Assembly (NCBI RefSeq): GCF_040546685.1
Contig: NZ_JBEPOH010000002.1
Location: forward strand, 434,001-498,000
Direction of reading: 5' to 3'
DNA: 64,000 nucleotides
Source of the DNA: Variovorax sp. OAS795
Lineage (GTDB): Bacteria; Pseudomonadota; Gammaproteobacteria; Burkholderiales; Burkholderiaceae_C
Both the position numbers and the translations under genes were made by a program. Shown here one piece after another: positions 1 to 8,420 of this stretch; the first letter of the stretch is position 1; the number at the start of each line of letters is the position of its first letter. The notes beneath the pieces were generated by a model. It ran no database searches and had not been told where the DNA came from. It saw only the letters and a list, made by a program, of their open reading frames with translations.

Positions 1-804
1 CGCATAGAACGCTTCGATCAGCCCGATCAGCAGGCCGCCGAGCATCGCGCCAGGCAGCGACCCGATGCCTCCGAGCACTGCGGCGGTGAATGCCTTCACC
101 CCCGCGAGAAAGCCGATGTAGAAGTCGATCACACCGTAGTACAGCGTCACCATCATCCCCGCGACGCCCGCCAGCGCCGCGCCGATCATGAAGGTCATCG
201 AGATCGTTCGGTCGACGTTGATGCCAAGCATTCGCGTCATGCCCTGGTCCTGTTCGCAGGCCCGCTGCCGGCGGCCGAAGGAGGTTCGCGTGATCATCCA
301 GGTGAATGCCAGCATGAGCACGGCGGTGACGACGATGATCAGCAGCTGCACGTGGGACAGGCGCACGGAATCGGCGCCCGTTCCGAAGAACTCGAAACCG
401 CCTTCCAGCAGTGGCTGTATCTGCTTGATCCGCGCGCCCTGGAGCAATTGAACGCCGTTCTGCAGGAAGATCGACGCTCCGATTGCCGAGATCAGCGGCG
501 CGAGCTTGGTCGAGCCGCGCAAAGGCCGATAGGCCATGCGTTCGACCGCCCAACCGTAGCCGGCGGTGAACAACACAGCCACCAGCAACACGACGAGCAG
601 CGCCAACGGCAGTGAAGTCATGCCCGCGGCCGCGAGCACCGTGAAGGCCGTGAGCGAGATGAACGCGCCGAGCATGTAGATCTCTCCATGCGCGAAGTTG
701 ATCATCCCGAGGATGCCGTACACCATCGTGTAGCCGATGGCGATGAGGCCGTACAGCGATCCGAGCGTCAGCCCGTTGATCGCCTGCTGTAGGAACTGCG
801 ACAT
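1..804 (-). CDS. livH: LivH-family ABC transporter permease (3' end outside window)
   Basis: This is an inner-membrane permease of a branched-chain-amino-acid-type (HAAT) ABC importer. Read leftwards from the ATG at 802-804, the N-terminus has the family hallmarks: MSQFLQQAINGL, then a first helix with YGLIAIGYTMVYGILGMINFA and the motif HGEIYMLGA. A later segment, LGGIGSLPGAMLGG, is the cytoplasmic loop that contacts the ATPase. About 268 residues are visible and the gene runs off the left edge; full family members have about 290-310. It starts 31 bp after the binding-protein gene, so the two are one operon. The livM, livG and livF partners are expected beyond the edge. The substrate may be an amino acid, amide or carboxylate. 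Confidence 0.93.
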   Translation of the reverse strand, partial: MSQFLQQAINGLTLGSLYGLIAIGYTMVYGILGMINFAHGEIYMLGAFISLTAFTVLAAAGMTSLPLALLVVLLVAVLFTAGYGWAVERMAYRPLRGSTKLAPLISAIGASIFLQNGVQLLQGARIKQIQPLLEGGFEFFGTGADSVRLSHVQLLIIVVTAVLMLAFTWMITRTSFGRRQRACEQDQGMTRMLGINVDRTISMTFMIGAALAGVAGMMVTLYYGVIDFYIGFLAGVKAFTAAVLGGIGSLPGAMLGGLLIGLIEAFYA

Positions 805-835
805 GGTGGATCCGTACGCGAAAGGTGAATTTGCG

Positions 836-1939
836 TCAGTGCGCCAGGTCGTACTGGTTGCCCTTCCATTGGTACACGACGAAGCCGGGATCCTTCGGGT
901 CCCCCTTCGCATCGAACGCCACCTTTCCAAGCACCGTGTCGAAGCTGCCGCCGGCCAGCGCCTTTTGCACGTCGGCGTACCTCAGGCTGCCCGCCTTCTG
1001 CAGCGCCTGGGCGTAGACCTGGACGGCCGCGTAGCAGAAGAGCACGTACCCATCGGGCTCGATCTTGTTGTCACGGAAGCGTTTGACGATCTCCGCCGAG
1101 GCCGGGTACTTGCGCGGATCCGGATAGAAGGTGAACAGCAAGCCATCGATGGCCGAACCGGCCGCCGTGGCCAACTCGGCACTGGTCGAGGTGTTGCCAC
1201 TCATCACCGCAAGCTTCAGGCCGCCCTGCGACGACTGGCGAAGGATCAAGCCGAGTTCGGTGTAGTAGCCGCCGTAGAACATCGCGTCGACGCCGCCCGC
1301 CTTCAGCTTGCTGACCAGCGCGGTGTAGTCCTTCTCGCCGGCGGTGATCGACTCCCGCAGCACCGGGGCGTTCTTGTGGTCGGCCAGGTACTTGGCGACG
1401 ATGTCGGCCTGGCCCTTGCCGAAGGCGCTCTTGTCGTCGATGACGGCGATCTTCTTGCCAGCGAACTTCCTGACGATGTAGTCGGCCGCCACCACGCCTT
1501 CCTGATCATCGCGGCCGGTGATGCGGAACACGTTCTTCAGTCCGCGATCGGTCACCTTCCCGTTGGTCGAGATGGTGATCATCGGCACCTGCGCTTCGCT
1601 GTAGACCTCGGAGGCCGGAATGCTCGAGCTCGAGCAGTAGTGGCCCACGATGGCGGAGACCTTCTTGTTCACCATCGCGTTCGCAACGGCCACGGCCTGC
1701 TTGGGATCGCAGACGTCGTCGCCGACCTCGACCTTCAGCTTCTGGCCGAGCACCCCACCGGCAGCGTTGATGGCAGCGACTGCCGCCTCGACACCATTGC
1801 GCATCTGCTCTCCGCCCGATGCGTACTGACCTGACATGGGACCCGCTACGCCGACGAGGATGTCGGCACTGGCAACCGCCGGCGCGAACAAGGCGGCCAA
1901 GGCGAGAAGAGGGGCGGCTATGCGCTGAGAAGGGTGCAT
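836..1939 (-). CDS. livK: Branched-chain amino acid-type ABC transporter periplasmic binding protein
   Basis: This is a periplasmic solute receptor of the LivJ/LivK family (type I fold, Peripla_BP_6), 367 residues as expected. The N-terminus MHPSQRIAAPLLALAALFAPAVASA is a Sec signal peptide. The mature protein begins DILVGVAGPMSGQYASGGEQ, the usual first strand and ligand loop; AAGGVLGQKLKVEVGDD and GHYCSSSSIPASEVY are further family signatures. It is the first gene of a leftward operon with the LivH permease. A long leader with an 11-bp inverted repeat lies upstream (1988-2027). The ligand cannot be read from the sequence; the neighbouring catabolic operon points away from it and may use the imported compound. 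Confidence 0.93.
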   Translation of the reverse strand: MHPSQRIAAPLLALAALFAPAVASADILVGVAGPMSGQYASGGEQMRNGVEAAVAAINAAGGVLGQKLKVEVGDDVCDPKQAVAVANAMVNKKVSAIVGHYCSSSSIPASEVYSEAQVPMITISTNGKVTDRGLKNVFRITGRDDQEGVVAADYIVRKFAGKKIAVIDDKSAFGKGQADIVAKYLADHKNAPVLRESITAGEKDYTALVSKLKAGGVDAMFYGGYYTELGLILRQSSQGGLKLAVMSGNTSTSAELATAAGSAIDGLLFTFYPDPRKYPASAEIVKRFRDNKIEPDGYVLFCYAAVQVYAQALQKAGSLRYADVQKALAGGSFDTVLGKVAFDAKGDPKDPGFVVYQWKGNQYDLAH

Positions 1940-2388
1940 GGAATTTCTCCGGTGGTGAATACCGTGGCGACGGCGGGGATCGGATCGGTGATGAGGCCTC
2001 GGACCTGTGATTCCGGGGCCTCATCACTAGGCGAAATTCTGGATTTCATTCCTCCGCACGTCTGGCGGATTTACAGCCCGAGTCATGCGGGAATTCGCAC
2101 ATTCGCATTGGGGTTTTCCCGCGCGCACCAGTTCGATATTGGGTGCACTTACCAATGAACGATCACCAGGCGGAGAACTGAAAAAGGCTCGCGACGCATG
2201 TCTTCCGCCTGCCAGGGATGCGGACTGGTGCACATAGCCGGCATAGCTCGGACTGTGCAAAAAACCGCATGTTTTCGCCTTCAAAGATGCGAGACGCGAG
2301 AGCACGGGATGACGACACTTTTGTCATCGCGGATGGCACCAGGAACGGGCATCCGACGTCCTCAAACCCTCTCGTCACGGAGCCACCG
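1940..2388. promoter_or_regulatory. Divergent intergenic region between livK and the aldehyde dehydrogenase operon
   Basis: These 449 bp separate two operons transcribed away from each other, so both promoters should lie here. No convincing gene is present; short open frames have no family resemblance. The visible structure is the inverted repeat at 1988-2027. A GGAG ribosome-binding site at 2379-2382 precedes the ATG at 2389. I could not assign a clear -35/-10 pair. Confidence 0.5.
1988..2027. repeat. 11-bp perfect inverted repeat in the livK leader
   Basis: GTGATGAGGCC (1988-1998) and GGCCTCATCAC (2017-2027) are exact reverse complements separated by 18 bp. The element lies about 50-90 bp upstream of the livK start. 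It could be an operator for a dimeric regulator or an mRNA hairpin. No U-run follows, so it is not a standard terminator. Confidence 0.5.
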
Positions 2389-3939
2389 ATGCACCTGCTG
2401 CCTTACGCCAACGAACCCTACGACACCTACACCACCCCCGCGTCCCTGGAGGCGATGGCCACGGCTTTGCGCAGCGTGCGCGCCCAGTTCGGGCAGACCT
2501 ATCCGATGGTGATCGGCGGAAAGAAAGTGATGAGCGAAGCACTGCTGGTCTCCACGAATCCTTCTGCGCCAAGCGAGGTGGTCGGCAAATCCGCCCGGGC
2601 CACGCGCGAGCATGCGGAGGCAGCTTTGGATGCTGCCTGGACCGCATTCGAATCGTGGAAGCGGTGGAAACAGGAAGACCGCTCGCGCGTCATGCTGAAG
2701 GCCGCCGCCATCATGCGGCGGCGCAAACAGGAACTCGAAGCCTGGCTGGTCTATGAGATCGGCAAGAACTACGTCGAGGCGAGCGCGGAAGTCGCCGAGA
2801 TGATCGACTTCATCGAGTACTACGCGCGCCAGGCCATGCGCCACGTAGGCGGCCTCGGCCATCTGAACGCCTATGCCGGCGAAGAGAACGAGAGCTTCTA
2901 CATCCCTCTCGGCGCCGGCCTCACGATCTCGCCCTGGAATTTCCCGATGGCGCTGATGACGGGGATGACGGTCGGCGCCATCGTCGTCGGCAACACCGTG
3001 GTCTGCAAACCGGCGGAGGACACTGTCGTGTCGCTCGCCAAAGTCTTCGACATCTTCGAGGAAGCGGGCCTCCCTCCCGGCGTGGTGAACTACCTGCCCG
3101 GCGTCGGCGCCGAAGTCGGCTCCTATCTGGTCGAACATCCGCGCACCCGTTTCATCAACTTCACCGGCAGCTTGGCGACCGGCAAACGCATCAATGAGGC
3201 CGCCGCCAAGGTGGTCGACGGTCAGCGCTGGTTCAAGCGCGTGTTCCTCGAACTGGGCGGCAAGGACGCCATCCTCGTGGATGAAACCGCCGACCTGGAC
3301 GCTGCCGCGCTGGGCGTCATCCAGGGGGCCTATGGCTATCAGGGCCAGAAGTGCTCTGCCTGCTCGCGGTTGATCGTCGTCGATAGCGTGTACGACGCGC
3401 TGCTCGAGCGTGTCGTGGAGCGCACGAAGAAGCTCAGCCTCGCGCCAGCCGACCAGAACCCCGATCTCGGGCCGGTCTGCAATGCCGCGCAGGACGCCAA
3501 GGTGCGCGAGTACCTGGAGATTGGCCACAGCGAAGGCAAGCTGCTGGTCGGCGGCCAGCGGCTCGACGGCGAGGGCTTCTTCATCCAGCCCACGGTCTTC
3601 GGCGACGTGGCGCCCGGCGCACGCCTGGCGCAGGAAGAGGTGTTCGGTCCGGTGGTGGCAGCCATCCGTGTCAAGAACTTCACCGAGGGTATGGCGGTCG
3701 TCAACAACACCGTGTATGGACTGACCGGTGCGCTGTTCTCGCGCGACCGCAGCCGCATCGAGATCGCGCGCCGCGACTTCCATGTCGGCAACCTGTACTT
3801 CAACCGCAAGTGCACAGGCGCGCTGGCCGGCGTGCAGCCTTTCGGCGGCTTCAACCTGACCGGAACCGACACCAAGACGGGCGGCCCGGACTACCTGCTG
3901 CAGTTCATGCAGATGAAGTCGGTCGCAGAGCGCCTCTGA
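2389..3939 (+). CDS. Aldehyde dehydrogenase, L-glutamate gamma-semialdehyde dehydrogenase-like
   Basis: This is an NAD(P)-dependent aldehyde dehydrogenase of the PutA/RocA branch, which oxidises glutamate semialdehyde or a related semialdehyde to the acid. The 516 residues match stand-alone RocA proteins (about 515). Visible motifs are SPWNFP with Asn184, the cofactor segment INFTGSLATGKR (257-268), ELGGKD with Glu288, and GQKCSACS with the catalytic Cys322. The start at 2389 is preferred over an upstream in-frame GTG/ATG because of the GGAG at 2379-2382 and because family similarity begins there. It is the first gene of a rightward operon with an aminotransferase and an amine-type FAD oxidase, suggesting breakdown of an amino compound. 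The true substrate may differ from glutamate semialdehyde. Confidence 0.9.
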   Translation: MHLLPYANEPYDTYTTPASLEAMATALRSVRAQFGQTYPMVIGGKKVMSEALLVSTNPSAPSEVVGKSARATREHAEAALDAAWTAFESWKRWKQEDRSRVMLKAAAIMRRRKQELEAWLVYEIGKNYVEASAEVAEMIDFIEYYARQAMRHVGGLGHLNAYAGEENESFYIPLGAGLTISPWNFPMALMTGMTVGAIVVGNTVVCKPAEDTVVSLAKVFDIFEEAGLPPGVVNYLPGVGAEVGSYLVEHPRTRFINFTGSLATGKRINEAAAKVVDGQRWFKRVFLELGGKDAILVDETADLDAAALGVIQGAYGYQGQKCSACSRLIVVDSVYDALLERVVERTKKLSLAPADQNPDLGPVCNAAQDAKVREYLEIGHSEGKLLVGGQRLDGEGFFIQPTVFGDVAPGARLAQEEVFGPVVAAIRVKNFTEGMAVVNNTVYGLTGALFSRDRSRIEIARRDFHVGNLYFNRKCTGALAGVQPFGGFNLTGTDTKTGGPDYLLQFMQMKSVAERL

Positions 3940-3971
3940 CGTCAACACCTGGACAACAAGGAACACGCAGC

Positions 3972-5174
3972 ATGAGTTTCATTGCCGGCCGGCTCAGCGC
4001 CATTGCTCCCGCCGAGACCATGGAGATGGCGGCCAAAGCTGCCGTCCTCCGCCGCCAGGGGCTGGACGTGATCTCTCTGTCTCAGGGCGAACCGGACTTC
4101 GATACGCCCGAGCACATCCAGCAGGCGGCACTGCGCGCCATGCGCGATGGCAAGACCCGCTACACGGAGGCCGCCGGCGTGCTGCCGCTGCGCGAGGCCG
4201 TCGCCGCCAAGATGCAGGCCGATCACGGCCTGGCCTATGGGCCCGACGACATCAGCGTCACGGCGGGCGCGAAGCAGGCGATCTTCAATGCCTTCCTCGC
4301 GACGCTGAATCCGGGCGACGAAGTGGTCGTTCCGGCGCCGTGCTGGGTGTCCTACCCCGAGATCGTCAAGCTCACCGGCGGTACGCCCATCGTCGTCGAG
4401 TGCCCGCGCGAGGCGGGCTTCAAGCTCACGCCGGCACAGTTGGAAGCCAGCATCACGCCGCGCACCAAGTGGCTCATGTTGAACTCGCCGTCCAACCCGA
4501 CGGGCGCCGTCTACTCGCGGGCTGAACTTGGCGCGCTGGGCGACGTGCTGCGGCGCCACCCGCAAGTCTGGGTACTGACGGACGACATCTACGGGAAGCT
4601 GGTCTACGGCAGCGAGCCCTTCGCCAATATCCTGCAGGTGCTGGCAGAGCTGCAGCCACGCACACTGGTGGTCAACGGGGTGTCCAAGGTCTACTGCATG
4701 ACCGGATGGCGTATCGGCTACGCGGCCGGGCCACGTGAACTGATCAAGGCGATGAACCTGGTGCAGGGCCAGAGCACCAACAACGCCAACGCGATCGCCC
4801 AGTTCGCCGCGGTGGAAGCACTGACTGGCGACCAATCCTGCATCGACACTTTCCGCTTCGCCTTCCGCGAACGCCGCGATTTCATCGTCGATGCGCTGCG
4901 GAAAGTGCCGGGACTGGAAGTCGATCTGCCGGACGGCGCCTTCTACGCCTACGTATCCTGTCGCGCGCTGATGGGACGACAAACGCCTTCGGGCCAGACG
5001 CTCTCGAGCGACCGGGAATTCGTTCCCTACCTGCTCGATGAAGCGCAGGTGGGCGTGGTGTCCGGGACCGGGTTCCTTCATTCCCCGTATTTCCGCGTGT
5101 CGTACGCGGCAGGTATCGCGCAGCTTGGCGAGGCGGCCAGGCGCATCGCCCGCGCCGTCGAAGCCCTGCGCTGA
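3972..5174 (+). CDS. Class I/II pyridoxal phosphate aminotransferase
   Basis: This is a cytoplasmic fold-type I aminotransferase (aspartate/aromatic group), 400 residues. The PLP lysine is Lys239 in NGVSKVYCMTGWR; NSPSNPTGAV (171-180) and the strand LTDDIYGKLVYG hold the Asn and Asp/Tyr cofactor contacts. LSQGEPDFDTPEHI is the substrate-arm motif of the AspC-like Ib subgroup. The ATG at 3972 has AAGGA 10 bp upstream and lies 32 bp after the aldehyde dehydrogenase. It closely resembles the other aminotransferase of this window (15610-16839), so the two look like paralogues. In context it probably removes or transfers the amino group of the imported compound or its product. Confidence 0.92.
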   Translation: MSFIAGRLSAIAPAETMEMAAKAAVLRRQGLDVISLSQGEPDFDTPEHIQQAALRAMRDGKTRYTEAAGVLPLREAVAAKMQADHGLAYGPDDISVTAGAKQAIFNAFLATLNPGDEVVVPAPCWVSYPEIVKLTGGTPIVVECPREAGFKLTPAQLEASITPRTKWLMLNSPSNPTGAVYSRAELGALGDVLRRHPQVWVLTDDIYGKLVYGSEPFANILQVLAELQPRTLVVNGVSKVYCMTGWRIGYAAGPRELIKAMNLVQGQSTNNANAIAQFAAVEALTGDQSCIDTFRFAFRERRDFIVDALRKVPGLEVDLPDGAFYAYVSCRALMGRQTPSGQTLSSDREFVPYLLDEAQVGVVSGTGFLHSPYFRVSYAAGIAQLGEAARRIARAVEALR

Positions 5175-5184
5175 TTCAAGCACC

Positions 5185-6348
5185 ATGAGCCAACACACCA
5201 TCATCATCGGCGGCGGCGGCATCGGGTCGGCCATCGCCTGCTTCCTCTCGGCGGCAAGCGCTCCCGGCGATCGCGTCACGGTCGTCGAACGCGACCCGAC
5301 CTATCAGATGGCCTCCTCCAGCCTGTCGGCCAGTTCGATCCGCCAACAGTTCTCCACGCCGCTGAACGTGCAGCTGTCGCAGTTCGGCTGGGAGTTCATG
5401 CGTTCCTGCACCGACGAGGCCGGCGTGGCCGGCGGCGCGGTGGGATTGAATGAACGCGGCTACCTGTTCCTGGGCCGCGAAGACCAAACCGAATCACTGC
5501 GCCAACGCGCCGAGGGGAACCGCGCACTCGGCGTCTCGATCCACGAGTTCACGCCCGAGGAGCTGGGGGCGAGGTTTCCCTGGATGCGCTGCGACGATCT
5601 CGCCTACGGCGCCGTGGGTGCGGCCGGCGAAGGCTGGTTCGACGGCTACATGCTGCAGCAGCTCTATCGCAGCCGGGCGCGTGCGCGAAATGCCCAGTAC
5701 ATGCGCGGCGAGGTCGTGCAACTCGAAACCCGCGGCCCGAGGATCGTGGCCGCCATCCTGGCCGATGGCAGCCGGATCGAGGGCGACCGGTTCGTCAACG
5801 CGGGCGGGCCCTGGTCCGCGAACGTCGCGCGCACGGTGGGCGTGGAGATCCCGGTGCGTGCGCGCCGTCGAACCATCTTCGTCGTCTCGTGTCCGACCCC
5901 GCTCGCCGACTTTCCCATCCTGATCGACAGTTCGGGCATCTTCGTACGGCCCGAGCAGCACCACTTCCTGTGCGCGGTGGTTCCCGACGAGAAGAGCGAC
6001 CACGACGACCTGCCGCTGGACCCCGATTTCACCCTCTTCGAGGATGCGATCTGGCCCACTCTGGCCGAACGCATACCGGCGTTCGAGGCACTGCGGGTCG
6101 AACGCGCCTGGGCTGGCTACTACGAGTTCAACACGGTCGACCACAACGGGCTGGTCGGGCAGATCGGCCCCGACAACTTCTTCGTCGCCGCGGGCTTCAG
6201 CGGGCACGGACTGATGCACAGCGCCGGCATCGGACGCGGCGTGGCCGAGCTGCTGACCCTCGGCAACTACCAGAGCCTGGACCTGTCGCCGCTGTCGCCG
6301 CGCCGGCTCGAAACAGGTCAGCTGATCGTCGAAGACGCGGTGTATTGA
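5185..6348 (+). CDS. FAD-dependent oxidoreductase of the D-amino-acid/sarcosine oxidase family
   Basis: This is a DAO-family flavoprotein (glycine oxidase, sarcosine oxidase and FOXRED1 relatives), 387 residues. The N-terminal Rossmann motif is IIIGGGGIGSAIA (residues 6-18) with the ribose-binding acidic end VVERDPTY. The motif SSLSASSIRQQFSTPLNVQLS is typical of FOXRED1-like bacterial proteins, and the C-terminal FFVAAGFSGHGLMHSAGIGRGVAELL closes the FAD site. It probably oxidises a C-N bond of a secondary or D-amino acid, giving an imine or aldehyde that the neighbouring aldehyde dehydrogenase could process. It starts 10 bp after the aminotransferase, so translation is likely coupled. The substrate is not readable. 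Confidence 0.87.
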   Translation: MSQHTIIIGGGGIGSAIACFLSAASAPGDRVTVVERDPTYQMASSSLSASSIRQQFSTPLNVQLSQFGWEFMRSCTDEAGVAGGAVGLNERGYLFLGREDQTESLRQRAEGNRALGVSIHEFTPEELGARFPWMRCDDLAYGAVGAAGEGWFDGYMLQQLYRSRARARNAQYMRGEVVQLETRGPRIVAAILADGSRIEGDRFVNAGGPWSANVARTVGVEIPVRARRRTIFVVSCPTPLADFPILIDSSGIFVRPEQHHFLCAVVPDEKSDHDDLPLDPDFTLFEDAIWPTLAERIPAFEALRVERAWAGYYEFNTVDHNGLVGQIGPDNFFVAAGFSGHGLMHSAGIGRGVAELLTLGNYQSLDLSPLSPRRLETGQLIVEDAVY

Positions 6349-6384
6349 TCCGCGCCACCAACTCCGCAGACCAAGGACACACCC

Positions 6385-7281
6385 ATGCTCGATGCAGCAC
6401 AGAGCCTTTCGCCCCCCAAGGCCTACCAAGCGCCGCGCTTCGCGGTGCCGCGCGGCGCGTGCGACGCACACACCCACATCATTCCCGAGAGCGGCTGGAA
6501 GCTGGTCCCCGGCGCCAACTACATCCCGGCGCCGGCGCCATCCGTCAGGCACCTGGCCATGCTCGACGCGCTGGGCCTGGAACGCGGCGTGGTCGTGCAG
6601 CCCAGCATCTTCGGCACGGACAACACGGCGGTCGTGGACGCCATCGCGCTTGCGCCGCAGCGGCTGCGCGGCGTCGCCGTGGTCGATCCATCGATTTCCG
6701 ATGCAGCGCTGCAGACGCTGCACGACCAAGGCATTCGCGGCGTTCGCTTCAACGTCATGCTGGGCGGCGGCGGCGGCCTCAAGGCGATGACCGAGCTGGC
6801 GTCCCGTCTCGACACCCTGGGCTGGCATGCCGAGATCCTGCTCGATGGCCATCTGCTGCCCGAACTGCTGCCCGCGCTGAAGGCATTGCCCTGCAGGCTC
6901 GTCATCGACCACATGGCCAGCCTGCGTGCCGATGTCGGGCTCGACGCCGCACCGGTGCGAGCGCTGCGCGCCCTGATCGCCGGGCACGACACCTGGGTCA
7001 AGCTCTCCGGCACCTATCGCCTGGCCGACCAGGCCGCCAATGAGCGGCTGGCCGAGCGCGGTCGCATGCTGGCGCAGGAGGCGCCCGACCGCATTGTCTG
7101 GGGCAGCGACTGGCCGCACGTGGCGTGCTCGTTCATGCCCGATGCGGGAGAGCTGCTGAACGTGCTGGCCGGCTGGTTCGACGCGGACCCGGCCCCGCTG
7201 CAGCAAATTCTGGTGGACAACCCGGCCCGGTTGTTCGACTTCCCTGCCATCTCGCAAGACGCATCGAGGAGACCTTCATGA
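6385..7281 (+). CDS. Amidohydrolase-2 family TIM-barrel hydrolase (2-pyrone-4,6-dicarboxylate lactonase-like)
   Basis: This is a metal-dependent hydrolase of the amidohydrolase-2 group, 298 residues. The first metal motif ACDAHTHI puts the HxH at His29 and His31; VVQPSIFGTDN, RGVRFNV, the strand with His176, KLSGTYRL and VWGSDWPHV with Asp242 follow in the order seen in the LigI family, whose known reactions are lactone or amide hydrolysis and decarboxylation. It lies 36 bp after the oxidoreductase, and its stop overlaps the next start (ATGA at 7278). LigI itself acts on a pyrone dicarboxylate, but nothing else here points to lignin monomers, so the substrate is left open. Confidence 0.82.
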   Translation: MLDAAQSLSPPKAYQAPRFAVPRGACDAHTHIIPESGWKLVPGANYIPAPAPSVRHLAMLDALGLERGVVVQPSIFGTDNTAVVDAIALAPQRLRGVAVVDPSISDAALQTLHDQGIRGVRFNVMLGGGGGLKAMTELASRLDTLGWHAEILLDGHLLPELLPALKALPCRLVIDHMASLRADVGLDAAPVRALRALIAGHDTWVKLSGTYRLADQAANERLAERGRMLAQEAPDRIVWGSDWPHVACSFMPDAGELLNVLAGWFDADPAPLQQILVDNPARLFDFPAISQDASRRPS

Positions 7282-8420
7282 ACATCCTTCTTCAACTCAA
7301 GGATCCCGCGTGGGCCGACCAGGCCATTGCCTCTGTGAAGGAACTGGTCGCCGAGTGCCGCGAGGAGCTCGGCGAGTGCGAGCGCATCGGCCGCTTCCCG
7401 GCCGAGACTTACCGCCGCATGGGTGCGCTCGGCCTGCTGGGCGTGATCACCCCCACCGAGTGGGGCGGCCTGGGCGGCGATGCCCCCGAATACTGCTTCA
7501 CCACGGAGGCGATGTGCCGCTACGGCCTGGTGTCCAGCCAGGTGCAGATCCAGGGCATGCGGTGGATGAACGATTGGGGCACGCCGGAGCAGAAGCAGAA
7601 ATACCTGCCCGGCATGGTGGCCGGCACGCTGGTGTTCTCGGAATCGATCTCCGAGCCCGGCGCGGGCTCGTCGCTGAAAAAGCTCAAGACCACCGCCGTG
7701 CGCAAAGGCGGCGACTGGGTGATCAACGGCAAGAAGATTCACATCAACCTGGGCGCCGAAAGCCACGTCACGCTGGTCTACGCAATGACCGACGAGGGCC
7801 TGACCTCCTTCCTCGTCGACACGGATCTTGCCGGCCTCACCCGGCGCCACACCGATCCGCTGGGCTACCGCTTCCTGCCCACGGCCGACATGGTCTTCGA
7901 GAACGTTCGGGTACCCGATGCGGCACTGCTGGGCGCGCCTGGCGAGGGCATGAAGACCTTCCTGTCGACCTTCAACGTCAGCCGCCTGGGCAACGCCTCC
8001 GAACTGATCGGCTTCGCAACGCGCGCACTGGCCGAAGCCACCGACTACGCCAGGCAACGCGACGTCGGCCCCAACAAGGTCACCGACTTCCAGGGCATCC
8101 AGTGGACCCTGGCCGACTGCTACAGCGCGCTCTACGGCGCGTCGCTCGCCCGGGACCACGCGGCCAATCTCGTCAGGCAGGGGCAGGAGTTCTCCATGGC
8201 CACCAGCCTGGCGAAGAAGCTGGCCGTCGAGGCGGCCGAGAAGACCACCAACGACTGCTTCGCACTCACGGGCGGCCACGGCCTGTACCGCGACAAGCCC
8301 TGGGGCCAGTTGCTCTACGAGGTGAAGACGCTGCGCATCGCCGGCGGCTCGATCGAGATCCTGCGCAACTACATCGCGCACCAGATCCTCAAGGATGAAA
8401 AACTCAAAGGATTGAAGTGA
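7278..8420 (+). CDS. Acyl-CoA dehydrogenase
   Basis: This is a soluble FAD-linked acyl-CoA dehydrogenase, 380 residues, the standard length. The N-terminal helical domain is followed by FSESISEPGAGSSL, the FAD/substrate loop (the equivalent of TEPxAGSD), then DFQGIQWTLADCY and the C-terminal GGHGLYRDKPWGQLLYEVKTLRIAGGS, which matches the usual G(G)xG...D...I.EG segment. The usual catalytic Glu of short-chain enzymes is not obvious there. The ATG at 7278 overlaps the preceding stop, and its own stop overlaps the following GTG (8417-8420), so three genes are translationally coupled. It should introduce the alpha,beta double bond into the acyl-CoA made by the ligase encoded next. Confidence 0.88.
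   Translation: MNILLQLKDPAWADQAIASVKELVAECREELGECERIGRFPAETYRRMGALGLLGVITPTEWGGLGGDAPEYCFTTEAMCRYGLVSSQVQIQGMRWMNDWGTPEQKQKYLPGMVAGTLVFSESISEPGAGSSLKKLKTTAVRKGGDWVINGKKIHINLGAESHVTLVYAMTDEGLTSFLVDTDLAGLTRRHTDPLGYRFLPTADMVFENVRVPDAALLGAPGEGMKTFLSTFNVSRLGNASELIGFATRALAEATDYARQRDVGPNKVTDFQGIQWTLADCYSALYGASLARDHAANLVRQGQEFSMATSLAKKLAVEAAEKTTNDCFALTGGHGLYRDKPWGQLLYEVKTLRIAGGSIEILRNYIAHQILKDEKLKGLK

Noticed and set aside
5494..7257. 587-codon minus-strand frame over the oxidoreductase and amidohydrolase
   Set aside because: Low-complexity shadow translation with no family resemblance.
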